Shown here piece by piece: positions 6,303 to 6,516 of a stretch of DNA of 6,516 nucleotides. The translations under genes and the position numbers were made by a program. The stretch is from an uncultured Oscillospiraceae bacterium (GTDB lineage: Bacteria; Bacillota; Clostridia; Oscillospirales; Oscillospiraceae): assembly GCA_910577805.1 (NCBI GenBank), contig CAJTOE010000138.1, positions 1-6,516 on the forward strand, written 5' to 3'. Each line of letters opens with the position of its first letter. The stretch's first letter is position 1. The notes below the pieces were generated by a model. That model worked only from the letters and a program-made list of their open reading frames with translations. It was not told the DNA's origin and ran no database searches.

Positions 6303-6516
6303 CCGTCATCCCTCACAGAAAACGCGACCTCCACGCTGCCTGTTCCCAACGCTTCCGCCAGTCCGGCAGGGTCATCTACGCTGCCCAGCCGGGTGTAGCT
6401 GTAGCCGCTGGAGAAGCTCTCATAGAACAGCACTACGCAGTTATTACCATAGAGCATCAGATCCCCTGCGTGGATTTGTCCCGGTTGATACGAGTCAGTG
6501 GGCAGTTCATTGTCCA
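6299..6516 (-). CDS. Cyclophilin-like fold protein (C-terminal part, 5' end outside the window)
   Basis: The last 71 residues of a gene entering from the right edge are visible, ending in TGA at 6301-6299. The reading begins DNELPTDSYQPGQIHAGDLM and continues through LYGNNCVVLFYESFSSGYSY and TRLGSVDDPAGLAEALG. The pattern of 'PGxIHAGDLMLYG', 'LFYxxFSSxYSYTRLG' and 'DDPxGLAEALG' matches the small cyclophilin-like domain proteins frequent in Clostridia, often secreted lipoproteins or flavodoxin-linked proteins; this is from memory of the family. They share the cyclophilin barrel, but peptidyl-prolyl isomerase activity should not be assumed. The stop overlaps the start of the membrane-anchored hydrolase as ATGA, so the two are co-transcribed and probably translationally coupled. 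Whether it carries a signal peptide or a partner domain cannot be seen. Confidence 0.75.
   Translation of the reverse strand, partial: DNELPTDSYQPGQIHAGDLMLYGNNCVVLFYESFSSGYSYTRLGSVDDPAGLAEALGTGSVEVAFSVRDDG

Noticed and set aside
1..6516. tRNA, rRNA, insertion sequence, CRISPR or attachment site
   Set aside because: I saw no cloverleaf, transposase motif, regularly spaced repeats or terminal inverted repeats, and almost all the DNA is accounted for by genes.

Overview
The window looks like chromosomal DNA from an anaerobic, low-spore-number or spore-forming member of the Clostridia, most plausibly an Oscillospiraceae-type gut bacterium. The reasons are moderately GC-rich coding DNA next to an AT-rich promoter region, strong AGGAGG-type ribosome binding sites, TTG and GTG starts, sigma-A-like promoter hexamers, and protein types common in gut Clostridia. 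The taxonomic call is inference. All seven genes read on the minus strand, and coding density is high.

Read in the direction of transcription (high to low coordinates), the first block (6516 to 4621) holds the 3' end of a cyclophilin-like fold protein, then a membrane-anchored Ntn-type amide hydrolase (choloylglycine hydrolase / penicillin acylase / NAAA superfamily), then a LysE-family exporter. The first two overlap by ATGA and the last two are 8 bases apart, so this is one operon.

A 247-base AT-rich intergenic region (4374 to 4620) follows. It carries a good sigma-A promoter (TTGCTA, 17-base spacer, TATAAT) for the second block, and a weaker extended -10 candidate further upstream. I see no convincing terminator in it.

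The second block (4373 to 1) holds a lipoprotein paralogue of the same amide hydrolase, a PaaK/CapK-type adenylate-forming ligase with a TTG start, an ABC ATPase of the MacB/LolD type with a GTG start, and the 5' part of its FtsX/MacB-type permease. Spacings are 11 bases, a 77-base overlap, and 8 bases, so it is also one operon.

The point of interest is the combination. Two closely related secreted, autoprocessing amidases with different membrane anchors (lipid and transmembrane helix) flank a small-solute exporter, and one of them shares an operon with an acyl-activating ligase and an ABC transporter. Together they could make, export, cleave or resist an N-acyl or peptide amide compound. That is a hypothesis; the sequence shows the genes and their arrangement, not the substrate.
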